64,000 nucleotides of DNA from CAVPNY01 sp963706905. GTDB taxonomy: Bacteria > Chloroflexota > Anaerolineae > Anaerolineales > UBA4823. The first letter of the stretch is position 1, and every line of letters begins with the position of its first letter. This document shows, piece by piece, positions 1-8,961 of the stretch. Below the pieces are notes generated by a model that saw nothing but the letters and a program-made list of their open reading frames with translations, was not told where the DNA came from and did no database searches. The DNA is taken from the NCBI GenBank assembly GCA_963706905.1, contig CAVPNY010000017.1:1-64000 (forward strand). Direction: 5' to 3'. The position numbers were made by a program, and so were the translations under genes.

Positions 1-117
1 TTGCGTTAAATCTCTTGCCTTAGGAATCTTAACGCCAAGCCGCGCAGACGCAAGGATTGCCAAGAAATATTTAGATTATTCTCTGCGCCTTAGCGTCCTT
101 GCGTTAAAAATCTTGCT
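1..117. repeat. Intergenic palindromic/direct repeat
   Basis: This stretch lies downstream of rodA and has no gene. TTGCGTTAAA followed by TCTTGC occurs at 1-18 and again at 99-116. ACGCAAGGA (48-56) is the reverse complement of TCCTTGCGT (96-104), so the RNA can fold into a long hairpin. There is no clear T-run, so a terminator role is uncertain. It looks like a dispersed intergenic repeat. Confidence 0.45.
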
Positions 118-1227
118 CTAAAACTCCAGCGACTTCTGCCGCAAAATGACGGATTCCACCAATCCAATGCCCAGCAGCAGCGAGAGCATCGAGCTGCCCC
201 CGTAGCTGATAAAAGGCAGCGGCAGCCCGGTGGCCGGGATCAGCCTCAAGTTCACGCCGATATTGACCATGGCCTGGAAGGCGATCAGTGTGGCCACGCC
301 ATAACACAGCAGCGCCCCGAAGGTGTCCTTGGCCAGGCGGGCGGCGCGCAGGCAGCGGTAGACCACGAACAGGATCAGCAGCATGATCAGCACGGTGCCG
401 ACAAAGCCCCATTCTTCGCCCATGGCGGCAAAAATGTAGTCCGAAACGCGGATCTTCAAAAAGCGCAGCTGCACCTGAGTGCCCAGGTTGTAGCCCTTGC
501 CGAACAGCCCGCCCGAGCCGATGCTCACCAGGGCCTGCTCAATATTGTAGATATCGCCGTAGCGCGCTTCGGGGTCGGGGAAGACGAAATTATAGACGCG
601 CTGCTGCTGGTATTCCGCCAGGAATGGGAAGCCGATAATCGGGACAATGACCGCCAGCCCGGCGAAAAGCGCCAGGTGTTTGAGCTTAAGCCCGCTGACC
701 CACAGCAGGGCAAACCAGATCACCATGATCACGATCGAAGTGCTCAGGTTGGGCTGCAGGATGATCCACACCACGATGCCGATGGTCATGATCAGGCTGC
801 GGGCAACCACGCGCAGGTCGCCGATTTCTTCTTTATGGCGGGTGAAGAAATCCGCCAGGACGATGATGATCACGATCTTGGCCAGCTCGGAGGGCTGGAT
901 CAGGATGATGCCGGTGTCGAACCAGCGCGCTGAGCCGAAGAAGGCCGCCCCAACCACGAACAGCACCCCCAGCAGGATAGCCATGCCCAGGTAGATCAGC
1001 CGGCTGACCGAGGACCACAGGTGATAATCGATGGCGGCGGTGACCATCACCACCGCGAACCCCACGACGACAAAGATGATCTGGCGCAGGACGGCGTTGG
1101 CCTCGGTCAGCTCGATATTACCGGCGATGGCCGAGCGGATCATGGCGATGCCAAAAATGGACAGGATGGCGACCGCGCCCAGCAGCCAAAAATCAAAATG
1201 CCGCCAGGAGGTCCTGATCTCGTTCAT
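118..1227 (-). CDS. rodA: RodA/FtsW/SpoVE-family peptidoglycan glycosyltransferase
   Basis: A 369-residue polytopic membrane protein with about ten hydrophobic segments. It carries the SEDS-family signatures: IQPSELAK near residue 110, a KGYNLGTQVQL region near 245, and LPFISYGGSSML near 340. SEDS proteins polymerise lipid II glycan strands; RodA works with PBP2 during elongation. The start ATG overlaps the minE stop as ATGA, which fixes the start and implies translational coupling. The length is normal for RodA. Neighbouring min, mrdA and mre genes favour RodA over FtsW. Confidence 0.95.
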   Translation of the reverse strand: MNEIRTSWRHFDFWLLGAVAILSIFGIAMIRSAIAGNIELTEANAVLRQIIFVVVGFAVVMVTAAIDYHLWSSVSRLIYLGMAILLGVLFVVGAAFFGSARWFDTGIILIQPSELAKIVIIIVLADFFTRHKEEIGDLRVVARSLIMTIGIVVWIILQPNLSTSIVIMVIWFALLWVSGLKLKHLALFAGLAVIVPIIGFPFLAEYQQQRVYNFVFPDPEARYGDIYNIEQALVSIGSGGLFGKGYNLGTQVQLRFLKIRVSDYIFAAMGEEWGFVGTVLIMLLILFVVYRCLRAARLAKDTFGALLCYGVATLIAFQAMVNIGVNLRLIPATGLPLPFISYGGSSMLSLLLGIGLVESVILRQKSLEF

Positions 1228-1505
1228 TTGCCGGCTGTACGGGATCGCCTGCGGTTGGAAGGGTTCAGCGGGATATCGGCGATCAGGCGCTGCTGGCGCC
1301 CGTCCTGGGCCATCTCAATGCGCACTCCGCTGGGGTCAATATCGACATGCCGGGAGATGACGGCGATCAGCTCATCCTTGAGCACGTCGAGCGTGCCAGC
1401 ATTCAAGTCGGTGCGGTCATGGATCAGCACCAGCTTCAAGCGTTCCTTGGCCTGGTGGGCGCTTTTCTTCTCGCGCCCGAAGAGTCGTTGAAACATGCTG
1501 GCCAT
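1224..1505 (-). CDS. minE: Cell division topological specificity factor MinE
   Basis: A 93-residue protein starting MASMFQRLFGR, an N-terminal amphipathic helix. It continues into the MinE segment AKERLKLVLIHDRTDL that contacts MinD, then a beta-rich dimerisation domain ending in DIPLNPSNRR. MinE drives MinD off the membrane and sets the position of the division site. The frame is open further upstream, but this ATG is chosen because it begins 1 bp after the minD stop and matches the family N-terminus. It sits between minD and rodA in one minus-strand operon. Confidence 0.9.
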   Translation of the reverse strand: MASMFQRLFGREKKSAHQAKERLKLVLIHDRTDLNAGTLDVLKDELIAVISRHVDIDPSGVRIEMAQDGRQQRLIADIPLNPSNRRRSRTAGK

Positions 1506-1506
1506 C

Positions 1507-2310
1507 TCAAGCCCCTCCTGAGCGAATGCGGCGCGCCAGCCGCCCGAAGAAACCACCGTGATCATTGATGTCAATGAAAGGGACCTGCTCACCGCGCAGG
1601 CGAGCAGCGATATTGCGAAAAGCCTGCCCAGCCTGGCTCTTGCCGTTCAGGACGATCGGCATGCCGCGGTTGGTGCTCAAGATCACATTCTCATCCTCGG
1701 GGATGATACCGATCAGCTCGACAGCCAGCAGCTCCAGGACATCATCCGGGGAGAGCATGTCCTCGCGCTTGACCATGTTGGGCTTGATGCGGTTGATCAC
1801 CAGGCGGGCCGGCCCTTTTTCCTCGGCTTCGACCAGACCGATGATCCGGTCGGCGTCGCGCACGGCAGACACCTCCGGGTTGGTGACCACCACGATGATG
1901 TCGGCGGGGGCGATGGCGTTGCGGAAACCGCGCTCAATGCCGGCCGGCGAGTCGATCAGGATCCAGTCGTGGTCCTGGCGCAGGTCATCACACAGGCGCA
2001 CCATGTCGCTGGGGGAGATGGCGCTCTTGTCGCGCGTCTGGGCCGCCGGGATCAGGTACAGGTCCGGCAGGCGCTTATCGCGAATCATCGCCTGGCGCAG
2101 CCGGCAGCGCCCTTCGATCACATCCACCAGATCGTAGACGATGCGGTTCTCCAGGCCCAGCACCACATCCAGGTTGCGCAGCCCGATGTCGGCGTCAATG
2201 CACACCACCTTTAAATTTTCAGCAGCCAGGGCGGTGGCGATATTGGCGGTTGCAGTGGTTTTTCCAACCCCGCCTTTACCAGATGTAACCGTAACAACTT
2301 TTGCTACCAT
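1507..2310 (-). CDS. minD: Septum site-determining ATPase MinD
   Basis: A 267-residue ParA/MinD-type ATPase. The deviant Walker A KGGVGKTT is at residues 11-18. DADIGLRNLDVVLG follows, then LIDSPAGIERGF (Walker B/switch). The C-terminus ends in an amphipathic stretch (GGFFGRLARRIRSGGA) expected to act as the membrane-targeting helix. MinD binds the membrane as an ATP dimer, recruits MinC to block FtsZ, and is recycled by MinE. Gene order minC-minD-minE is standard, with 12 bp between minC and minD. Confidence 0.97.
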   Translation of the reverse strand: MVAKVVTVTSGKGGVGKTTATANIATALAAENLKVVCIDADIGLRNLDVVLGLENRIVYDLVDVIEGRCRLRQAMIRDKRLPDLYLIPAAQTRDKSAISPSDMVRLCDDLRQDHDWILIDSPAGIERGFRNAIAPADIIVVVTNPEVSAVRDADRIIGLVEAEEKGPARLVINRIKPNMVKREDMLSPDDVLELLAVELIGIIPEDENVILSTNRGMPIVLNGKSQAGQAFRNIAARLRGEQVPFIDINDHGGFFGRLARRIRSGGA

Positions 2311-2322
2311 CGATCCAATCCT

Positions 2323-3015
2323 CTATTTTTGTTTTGGACTCCAGGGCACGGCGATCACCTGCCCGTCTACCAGGCGCGCCATCTCCGGCTGGGGTTTGCC
2401 GCGCCGCCGGGGAGGCACGGCGATCTGACCGGCGATGCGCAGCTGGGTCGGCGAGAGATCCAAAGCGCACACCACTGCCAGGTCATCGCCTTCGGCGCCG
2501 GCGTGCACCGTGCCACGCAGTCGCCCCCAGACCACCACATCCCCGCCGGCGATGATCTCCCCGCCGGGGTTGACATCCCCGATGACGATCACGTGACCAG
2601 AGTGGTGCACGCTAAAACCGGAGCGCAGCGTGCGGCGCACCAGCACGGCTGTATCGCCCGCCAGGCTGGTTTCCAGCGGTTTGGCGGCTTTTTCTGCCGC
2701 CGGGCGGTTGAGGCGGGTGGCCATCCCCAGGGTCTGGGCGGTCTGCTGGGTGATCGGCGAGTAGCTCAGCACTGCCCACAGCGCGACCCCCTGTTCGGAG
2801 AGGGCATCGCGCAATTGACCGAGCTCTGCGGCGCGCAGGATATGGTTGCCCACATCCAGAATCAAGCGCCCGCCGCGCAGGAACTCGGCCCGCGCCTGCA
2901 CCTGGTGGAGCAGTGAAGCCCGTGCGACGTCCCAGTCTTCCTCCTCCAGGGTGACCAGCAATCCCTCGCGAACGCCTTTAATCCGCACCTTTGGCTGAGC
3001 TTCCATTTCCATCAA
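2323..3015 (-). CDS. minC: Septum site-determining protein MinC
   Basis: A 230-residue protein with a divergent N-terminal domain (residues 1-105) and a right-handed beta-helix C-terminal domain from about 120. The second part shows RRTLRSGFSVHHSGHVIVIG, DVNPGGEIIAGGDVVVWGRLRG and AGAEGD, the classic MinC_C repeats. MinC inhibits FtsZ polymerisation when bound to MinD. The length is typical. It is the first gene of the minCDE-rodA run, 158 bp downstream of mrdA. Confidence 0.95.
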   Translation of the reverse strand: MMEMEAQPKVRIKGVREGLLVTLEEEDWDVARASLLHQVQARAEFLRGGRLILDVGNHILRAAELGQLRDALSEQGVALWAVLSYSPITQQTAQTLGMATRLNRPAAEKAAKPLETSLAGDTAVLVRRTLRSGFSVHHSGHVIVIGDVNPGGEIIAGGDVVVWGRLRGTVHAGAEGDDLAVVCALDLSPTQLRIAGQIAVPPRRRGKPQPEMARLVDGQVIAVPWSPKQK

Positions 3016-3173
3016 TAACCGTTATTTTCGAGGGCGCAAATCGCAATAATTCGAACGTTTGACCTAATCCAGAAGATTATAGCACAAAGAATCTGTCTAA
3101 AATGGGAGGGGCAGGGGGGATCAGGCCGTGCAAAACACAGCCCGGCGACCGGTAAATATTCAAATCACACTCT

Positions 3174-5288
3174 CTAAGGACCGGCTGCGGCGCCGTCTGC
3201 TGCCTTGATCTGGAAATATCGCTCCAGGAACTGGCGCACGATCGGCCCGGCCACGCTGGCCCCCTCACCGCCGTTGTAGACGAATGCGATTACCGCCACT
3301 TCTGGATCGTCATATGGTGCATAGGCCACTGTCCAGGCGTGGGTCGGCCAGCTTCCCGGGATGCACAGCCCTTTTGCGTTGGCATATATATCGCAGTACT
3401 CGGCGGTGCCGGTCTTGCCCGCCGCGGCGATGTTCACCTGGCTGAACTCGCGCTCCAGCGTGCCAGACAAAACCGCCAGGCGCATACCTTCCTGGACTTT
3501 CTCAACCACCCACGGCTCGACGTTCTTTTTCTCGCCGGTCAGTTTGCTTTCACAGCCGCCCGGCTCGTTTGGCTCAGTGATCACGTCGATCAGGTTATCC
3601 TTGGTGATGTCCCAGACCGGATCGGGCAGGAAGGATTTAATCACATTGCCTTCGCTGTCCAGGATATCGTGCAGCAGCGTCGGGCGCATCAGGACTCCGT
3701 CGTTGGCAATGGTGGCAGCCGAAAGCAGCACCTGAATGGGGGTGGCGATGACATAACCCTGGCCCACGCTGGAGATGTAAGTGTCGCCCAGCGACCAGTT
3801 TTGGCCCTGGTTGATCCGCTTCCAGGTTGGATCCGGGATCAGGCCTTGTCCCACCAGGGGCAGCTCAATCTCTGGAGCAACCCCGTAGCCCAAAGCACGG
3901 GCGTAGGTACCCAGGCGGCAGATGCCCAGGCCTTCCGGGACTTCATCCTCGAAGCCGCCGCCTAATTTATAGAAATAGACATTGCTGGAATTTTTGATCC
4001 CGCCCAGGAAGTCAAGCTCGCCAAAACCCGCCTTATTCCAGTCCACAAAGTCCTTGGTGCGAGCGCCCAGGTCGGTGGTGACAGACTTATCCTCAATGGT
4101 GATCTTGGGCGGGGTCTTGATGATCTGTTCCGGGGTGACGACGCCCTCATTCAACGCGCCGACCGCCGTCGACAGCTTGAACACCGAGCCGGCGGGCAGC
4201 TCGTCAGCGACGGCATGGTTGAGCAGGGGATTGAGCGGATCTTTGGAGAGCTGCTCGTAATAATATCCCGGGATGAAGCGCGCCAGGCGGTTATTCTCAT
4301 AGCTCGGGTAAGAAACCATCGCCAGTATCTCGCCGGTCTTTGGATTAATGGCGATCACCACACCGCTGTTGGCTTGCATGCGCCCCAGATAGCGGTTCCA
4401 AAAGTCGATCTCTTCTACCAGGATCGCCTCTGCAACGTTCTGCAGGCGGGTGTCGATGGTGAGACGCAGGTTGAAGCCGGGCACCGATTCGACCGGGGCT
4501 TCAATATCCCGCAGCACCTGACCGCCGACATCTACCTCCACCAGGCGGCGGCCGTTCTTGCCGCTCAAGAAGCTCTGGAAGTAGCGCTCTACACCGGCAT
4601 AACCTACCCGGTCACGGTTTGCCACCAGGTTGCGATCCAGGTAGTATTGCTCCTCGGCCTGGGAGATGGGGCCCATGAAACCGATGATGGCGGCGGTCAG
4701 CGATCCGGTGGGGTAGTCGCGCACCGATTCGATCTCGATGTCGACCCCCGGCCAGTCGACGGCTTCCTCTTTGATCATCATCGCCTTATCGCGATCGATA
4801 TCGCAGGCGATGCGCACAGGATCATAAGGGGCGACTGAATCGCCGTATTCGACGATCTGAACAATACCGTGTTCGGACTGGCAGGGCAAGAAGGGATTCT
4901 CAAGGGTGATTTCGCCCAGATTGATCGGTACCTGGGTGACTTCGGAGACCTTGCGGTAGACTTCCTGGACCTCGCCTTCATCGTCTGGCAGGTCTGCAGG
5001 GGTGATCACCACGTTATAAGCCGGGATGTTCTGCGCCAGGATATAGTCATTGCGGTCGGTGATGATGCCGCGCTGGGTTGGCAGGTTGATCTCGCTGATG
5101 CGGTTTTCCTCAGCCTGGGCGAGCCAGATCTGGTTTTGGATGATCTGCAAGGTAAACAGACGACCAATGTAGATCAAGAAGACCAGGCCGATCACCGCGC
5201 CGAAAACCGCCAGGCGCCAGGTATCGATGGTATTGTCCAGGTTTGCGTTGCTGTTCATAATAGTTGCCGTATTTCCAATCGCATGCAA
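3174..5288 (-). CDS. mrdA: Penicillin-binding protein 2 (elongasome transpeptidase)
   Basis: A 704-residue class B penicillin-binding protein. One N-terminal transmembrane helix spans about residues 25-48, followed by the PBP dimerisation domain and the transpeptidase domain. Active-site motifs are present: AGSVFKLS (SxxK) near 365, SSN near 432 and KTGTAE near 630. It cross-links peptidoglycan together with RodA. Either ATG 5288 or ATG 5258 could be the start, as neither has a strong Shine-Dalgarno. It may be cotranscribed with minCDE-rodA downstream. Confidence 0.93.
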   Translation of the reverse strand: MHAIGNTATIMNSNANLDNTIDTWRLAVFGAVIGLVFLIYIGRLFTLQIIQNQIWLAQAEENRISEINLPTQRGIITDRNDYILAQNIPAYNVVITPADLPDDEGEVQEVYRKVSEVTQVPINLGEITLENPFLPCQSEHGIVQIVEYGDSVAPYDPVRIACDIDRDKAMMIKEEAVDWPGVDIEIESVRDYPTGSLTAAIIGFMGPISQAEEQYYLDRNLVANRDRVGYAGVERYFQSFLSGKNGRRLVEVDVGGQVLRDIEAPVESVPGFNLRLTIDTRLQNVAEAILVEEIDFWNRYLGRMQANSGVVIAINPKTGEILAMVSYPSYENNRLARFIPGYYYEQLSKDPLNPLLNHAVADELPAGSVFKLSTAVGALNEGVVTPEQIIKTPPKITIEDKSVTTDLGARTKDFVDWNKAGFGELDFLGGIKNSSNVYFYKLGGGFEDEVPEGLGICRLGTYARALGYGVAPEIELPLVGQGLIPDPTWKRINQGQNWSLGDTYISSVGQGYVIATPIQVLLSAATIANDGVLMRPTLLHDILDSEGNVIKSFLPDPVWDITKDNLIDVITEPNEPGGCESKLTGEKKNVEPWVVEKVQEGMRLAVLSGTLEREFSQVNIAAAGKTGTAEYCDIYANAKGLCIPGSWPTHAWTVAYAPYDDPEVAVIAFVYNGGEGASVAGPIVRQFLERYFQIKAADGAAAGP

Positions 5289-5387
5289 ACGGAGTTCGAG
5301 CGCGATTGGAAGTCAATCAGGTACATTTATTATACGATCAGTTGGTTAACCTTTGATGAGTCTCGAAACCTAAATCAGCCGCTCAAC

Positions 5388-5423
5388 TTGACACGAACTT
5401 CGTGTACCACTATAATCGTGGTA
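5388..5423 (+). promoter_or_regulatory. vapB promoter with overlapping operators, leaderless start
   Basis: TTGACA (5388-5393) and TATAAT (5411-5416) are separated by exactly 17 bp, a near-consensus sigma-70 promoter. The expected transcription start, 7 bp after the -10, is the A of the vapB ATG at 5423, so the mRNA should be leaderless. Two inverted repeats overlap it: ACACGAA-C-TTCGTGT (5391-5405) and TACCAC-N7-GTGGTA (5405-5423). These are good candidates for autorepression by the antitoxin. Confidence 0.75.
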
Positions 5424-5653
5424 TGAAAAATGTGACCATTACTCTTGACGAAGAAGTCGCCCGCTGGGCGAGAATCAAAGCTGCCACTCAGGAGACCAGC
5501 GTTTCCAGGCTGGTTGGGGAAATGCTGAAGGAAAAAATGGAGCAGGAGCTGTCCTACCGTTCGGCCATGCAGCGCTATCTCTCCAGGAAGCCTGCACAGC
5601 TGAGCGAGCCTGGTATGAGCTATCCCAGGCGGGAAGAGCTTCATGAGCGCTAA
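5423..5653 (+). CDS. vapB: Ribbon-helix-helix antitoxin, VapB type
   Basis: A 76-residue protein starting MKNVTITLDEEVARWARIKAA, an N-terminal beta strand plus two helices typical of ribbon-helix-helix antitoxins. The C-terminal half is charged and should wrap the toxin. RHH antitoxins bind their own promoter and neutralise a PIN-domain RNase. The start is set by the leaderless promoter and the family N-terminus. The stop overlaps the toxin start by 11 bp. The pair is on the opposite strand to the shape genes around it, which suggests insertion. Confidence 0.85.
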   Translation: MKNVTITLDEEVARWARIKAATQETSVSRLVGEMLKEKMEQELSYRSAMQRYLSRKPAQLSEPGMSYPRREELHER

Positions 5654-6090
5654 TATCTTCGTCGATACCAATGTCCTCGTATACACCCGGGACGCCTCCA
5701 AACTCGATAAGCAAGCCCAGGCGGCGGAATGGATGGGCTATCTCTGGAGTCTGGGCAACGGGCGGTTGAGTATGCAGGTGATCACCGAGTATTATTCGGT
5801 TGTCACCGGTAAGCTGAAGCCAGGGATGGAATCGACCAGAGCCCGAGAAGATGTCGAAGATCTGCTCGCCTGGCAGCCGCTGCCATTGACTCCTGAACTG
5901 GTCCTGGATGCCTGGCAGGTTCAGGATCTTTTCCATCTTTCCTGGTGGGAACTCCTTAATTGTTTCAGCAGCCCGGATCCAGAAATGTGGATACATCTTG
6001 AGCGAGGATTTTCAACATGCACAAGACTTCCAGGGAGTGCGCGTAATTAATCCTTTCAGGGTGAAGCCAGTGGAGCTTGAACGAGAATAA
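5643..6090 (+). pseudogene. vapC: PIN-domain toxin VapC, frameshifted
   Basis: The first frame encodes the PIN start IFVDTNVLVYTRD with the first catalytic Asp, and later QVITEYYSVV with the conserved Glu. At about 5950 the frame breaks. The +1 frame continues with SLIVSAARIQKCGYILSEDF and ends in VINPF, the normal PIN C-terminus. Removing one A from GGGAACTCC restores WWDSLIV, including the expected third catalytic Asp. The read-through product would be about 148 residues, normal for VapC. As written, the first frame ends at 6050 with a scrambled tail. This could be a recent inactivating mutation or a sequencing error. Confidence 0.85.
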
Positions 6091-6093
6091 GCC

Positions 6094-6594
6094 CTACATC
6101 TCGATCTCGACCGGATAAAGCCAGCTAGCCAGGTCGCCGAACACGGCATAGACGGGGATTGCCAGCAGCAGGTTGAGCAGGGCGCTGGGCAGTGTAACCA
6201 GGTTGAGCGATTCAATCAGCGGTAAGGGGGTTCCCATCAACCGCAAGGTCAGGATGCTGATGGCGTGGATGATCAGGGTTCCAATGAAGGTCGCCGCGAT
6301 CATGGCGAACAACGGGCGCTGCCAGAAGACCCGTCTCAGCAGCAGGGCTGCTCCAGTAGCTGCCAGGTAGCCGGCCAGGATCGCCCAAACTGGCATGGCA
6401 GATACCAGACTGGTCAGCAAGGCGGCGATCACGGCCCAATGCCAGGCGGTCTTGACACGCTCCTGCACTGCCCAGGCGACCAGCACCAGCAGCACGAAGT
6501 CAATCGATCCCTGCAGCAGGTGCACCTGACTGAGGATGGCTGATTGGAAGATGATCAGCAGGCCAAGGATGGGGATTGCGAGGAGGATGGCCAT
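6094..6594 (-). CDS. mreD: Rod shape-determining protein MreD
   Basis: A 166-residue hydrophobic protein with five or six predicted membrane segments, the usual size and profile of MreD. Sequence similarity is weak, as is normal for this family. The call leans on its place just downstream of mreC and mreB on the same strand. MreD is an inner-membrane scaffold that links MreB filaments to RodA-PBP2. The spacer to mreC is 84 bp and filled with low-complexity AAGTNG motifs. Confidence 0.85.
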   Translation of the reverse strand: MAILLAIPILGLLIIFQSAILSQVHLLQGSIDFVLLVLVAWAVQERVKTAWHWAVIAALLTSLVSAMPVWAILAGYLAATGAALLLRRVFWQRPLFAMIAATFIGTLIIHAISILTLRLMGTPLPLIESLNLVTLPSALLNLLLAIPVYAVFGDLASWLYPVEIEM

Positions 6595-6678
6595 AAGGAT
6601 GGTGAGAAGTCAGAAGTTGTAAGTAGTAAGTTGTGAGTGGAAGTAACTTCCCACTGACTACCTACTACTTCCCACCTT

Positions 6679-7518
6679 TCATGGAGCGGGGGTTGGGATC
6701 AACGGCGCGGTCTCCGCCGGCTGGAAGTTGGTGATCACCAGGACGACCTCCAGCTGGGAGAAGTCGACAATCGGCTGAACGGAGGCCGTCTGAAATAATT
6801 CCACCGGGAGCTTGCTGACACCGCTGATCTGCCCGATCAAAATATTAGCGGGGTAGTTGCCGCCCAGGCCGGAAGTCAGCACCAGGTCGCCGATCTGCAC
6901 GTTGTCTGCCTGGGGGATGGATTCAATGGTCAGATCGCCGGTAATTGACCCGGTGAGCATGGCCTCCGCTCCAGAGGGCTGGATGTGCACATTCACCACG
7001 CTGTTGGGATCTGTGATCAGCTGCACGCGCGCCGCCCCCGCTGTGACAGCCGCCACCCTCCCGACCAGCCCCTGAGAGGAGACAACCGGCATCCCCCGGC
7101 GCAGCCCGTCATCTGAGCCGCGCTTAATGATGATATAGTGCAGGAATGGGCTGGTGTCGCGGCCAATGACGGCAGCCGTCAGGTATTCGGGGCCGGGGTT
7201 GGTGCGGGCAAAATCGAGCAGCGCCGACAGCACTTCCAGCTCGGAGTTTTGTTGCTGCAGCTCAATGATTTGGGATTGCAGGCGGGCGATCTCGGCTTCC
7301 AGCTCGGCGTTGCGTTGGGTAAGCCGGGTGACATCGCGCGGGGCGGTCAGATAATCCCGCAGGGCATAGTAGCGCTCTGCCAGCCAGGTTTGCGCTCCAA
7401 CAAAGGGAGAGAGCGCCACGCGTGACAGGGGGGTCAGGTATCCGCCCAATGCCAGGAGCAGGATCCCGATCACCAGCATAGCCAGTATGGCGGTTTGCAA
7501 AGAACGCGGAAAATTCAT
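6679..7518 (-). CDS. mreC: Rod shape-determining protein MreC
   Basis: A 279-residue protein with one N-terminal membrane helix (about residues 8-27). A coiled coil follows at about 65-105 (RNAELEAEIARLQSQIIELQ), then the MreC beta-domain with RDTSPFLHYIIIKRGS and GMPVVSSQGLVGRV. MreC binds PBP2 and stabilises the elongasome outside the membrane. The ATG at 7518 is chosen because it gives the canonical short cytoplasmic tail MNFPRS; the frame is open further upstream. It starts 10 bp after mreB. Confidence 0.93.
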   Translation of the reverse strand: MNFPRSLQTAILAMLVIGILLLALGGYLTPLSRVALSPFVGAQTWLAERYYALRDYLTAPRDVTRLTQRNAELEAEIARLQSQIIELQQQNSELEVLSALLDFARTNPGPEYLTAAVIGRDTSPFLHYIIIKRGSDDGLRRGMPVVSSQGLVGRVAAVTAGAARVQLITDPNSVVNVHIQPSGAEAMLTGSITGDLTIESIPQADNVQIGDLVLTSGLGGNYPANILIGQISGVSKLPVELFQTASVQPIVDFSQLEVVLVITNFQPAETAPLIPTPAP

Positions 7519-7528
7519 CCGGATTAAA

Positions 7529-8596
7529 TCAAGCGTGCTTGGTGCTGCCGCGCTCCAGCCCAATCAGCAAGTGACGCAGTTGTTCATAATTTTCCAGGAT
7601 CAGACCAGCGCCGCGCACCACGCAGGTCATTGGATCCTCAGCTACCCAAACGCGCACATGCAACTCTTCGGTCAGGCGGCGGTCCAGGCCGCGCAACTGC
7701 GCCCCGCCTCCCGCCAGGCAGATGCCGGTTTCCATCAAATCAGCGATGATTTCAGGAGGCGACTCGTCCAGGGCATCTTTGATAGTATCAATGATGGTCA
7801 ATACCGTGCCGGAAATTGCCTCCCGAATCTCGACCGAGGAGACCTCGATGGCTTCTGGCAGGCCAGTCACCAGGTTGCGACCGCGCAGGGTCATGGTCAT
7901 CTCTTCAGGCAGGTGGGTGGCTGAGCCGATGGCGATCTTGGCCTGCTCGCCCATGCGCTCGCCGATCAGCAGGTTGTATTTATTGCGCATGTATTGGACG
8001 ATGTCCATGTCCATCTCGTCGCCGGCGACGCGCAGCGAGCGGCTGATTACCACGCCGCCCATAGAGAGAGCCGCCACTTCAGTTGTGCCGCCTCCAATGT
8101 CCACCACCATGCTGCCGCGGATCTCGGCAATGGGCAGGCCGGCGCCCAGGGCAGCCGCCACCGGTTCCTCGATCAACCCAACTTCGCGCGCCCCGGCCGA
8201 CATGGCGGCGTCATACACAGCGCGCTTCTCCACTTCTGTCACACCCGAGGGGATGCCGACCACCACACGCGGGCGCGGCACTGGTACGATGCTCTGCTGG
8301 TGAGCCTTGCCGATAAAATATTCCAGCATGGCTTCGGTGATCTCGAATTCGGAAATCACTCCATCCCGTAAAGGGCGGATGGCAATGATGTTGGCCGGTG
8401 TGCGACCGACCATCTCTTTGGCTTCGGCGCCGATCGCCTTAGGCTCACGCGTGCGTTTATCTACAGCCACCCAGGAAGGCTCGCGGATGACGATCCCCTT
8501 GCCGCGTACGCTGACCACTGTGTTAGCGGTGCCCAGGTCTATTCCGATGTCAAGTGAGAAAAACCCCAGAAGCCAGTTGAGGGGATTGAAAGCCAA
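7529..8596 (-). CDS. mreB: Actin-like cell shape protein MreB
   Basis: A 355-residue actin-fold ATPase. It has the phosphate-1 motif DIGIDLGTANTVV, a VDIGGGTTEVA phosphate-2 motif near residue 165, and the adenosine motif near the C-terminus (TGICLAGGGAQLRGLD). MreB filaments direct cell-wall synthesis along the long axis. The frame extends upstream, but TTG at 8596 is preferred: AAGGAG lies 7 nt before it (8604-8609) and the protein then begins LAFNPLNWLLG, an amphipathic membrane helix as in other MreBs. A TATAAT-like -10 sits upstream at about 8702-8707. Confidence 0.96.
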   Translation of the reverse strand: MAFNPLNWLLGFFSLDIGIDLGTANTVVSVRGKGIVIREPSWVAVDKRTREPKAIGAEAKEMVGRTPANIIAIRPLRDGVISEFEITEAMLEYFIGKAHQQSIVPVPRPRVVVGIPSGVTEVEKRAVYDAAMSAGAREVGLIEEPVAAALGAGLPIAEIRGSMVVDIGGGTTEVAALSMGGVVISRSLRVAGDEMDMDIVQYMRNKYNLLIGERMGEQAKIAIGSATHLPEEMTMTLRGRNLVTGLPEAIEVSSVEIREAISGTVLTIIDTIKDALDESPPEIIADLMETGICLAGGGAQLRGLDRRLTEELHVRVWVAEDPMTCVVRGAGLILENYEQLRHLLIGLERGSTKHA

Positions 8597-8880
8597 AGCG
8601 GTGCTCCTTAGGCGAATTTGGGGAAAGCTGCCGACTGAAGTTCCCGCAGCGGATTGAACCAAATCATGATGAAATCCCGGCTCTCCTGCAAACTCAACGC
8701 AATTATAGTATACCATTGAACCTTTGGTACTACTCGCCTCCACGTGGCTGGGCGCTTCCGGACCTCTACTCCAGGCTAAGGGCAGTTGTATGTGAATAAC
8801 TTCAGTCTCTATCGACTTGAGGTCAGCCTCGCATGTTGGATGGACAGGCCCGGCACGCGCTGTGGGGGTATGTTTTGTTG

Positions 8881-8886
8881 TATAAT
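8881..8886 (+). promoter_or_regulatory. Probable -10 element of the glmS transcript
   Basis: A perfect TATAAT lies about 77 nt upstream of the predicted ribozyme cleavage site. No clear -35 box is 16-18 bp upstream. Transcription would begin near 8893, leaving roughly 70 nt before the ribozyme. Confidence 0.4.
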
Positions 8887-8961
8887 TCGCTTAGCATTCC
8901 ATCAAAGACTGAAGGAGGCGCCAGAGGAACAAGCTAAACTAATCAGGCAATTGGGAAAGCC

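Noticed and set aside
1021..1491. Plus-strand open frame over rodA and minE
   Set aside because: Shadow frame; low-complexity His/Asp-rich protein, no support.
1558..2214. Long open frame on the plus strand across minD
   Set aside because: Antisense shadow of minD with no family motifs or ribosome site.
8917..8945. GGCGCCAGAGGAAC as the ribozyme cleavage segment
   Set aside because: It resembles GCGCC-AG-AAC but pairs poorly with the 3' P1 strand. AGCGCATGGACTT at 8962 matches better and forms a long P1.
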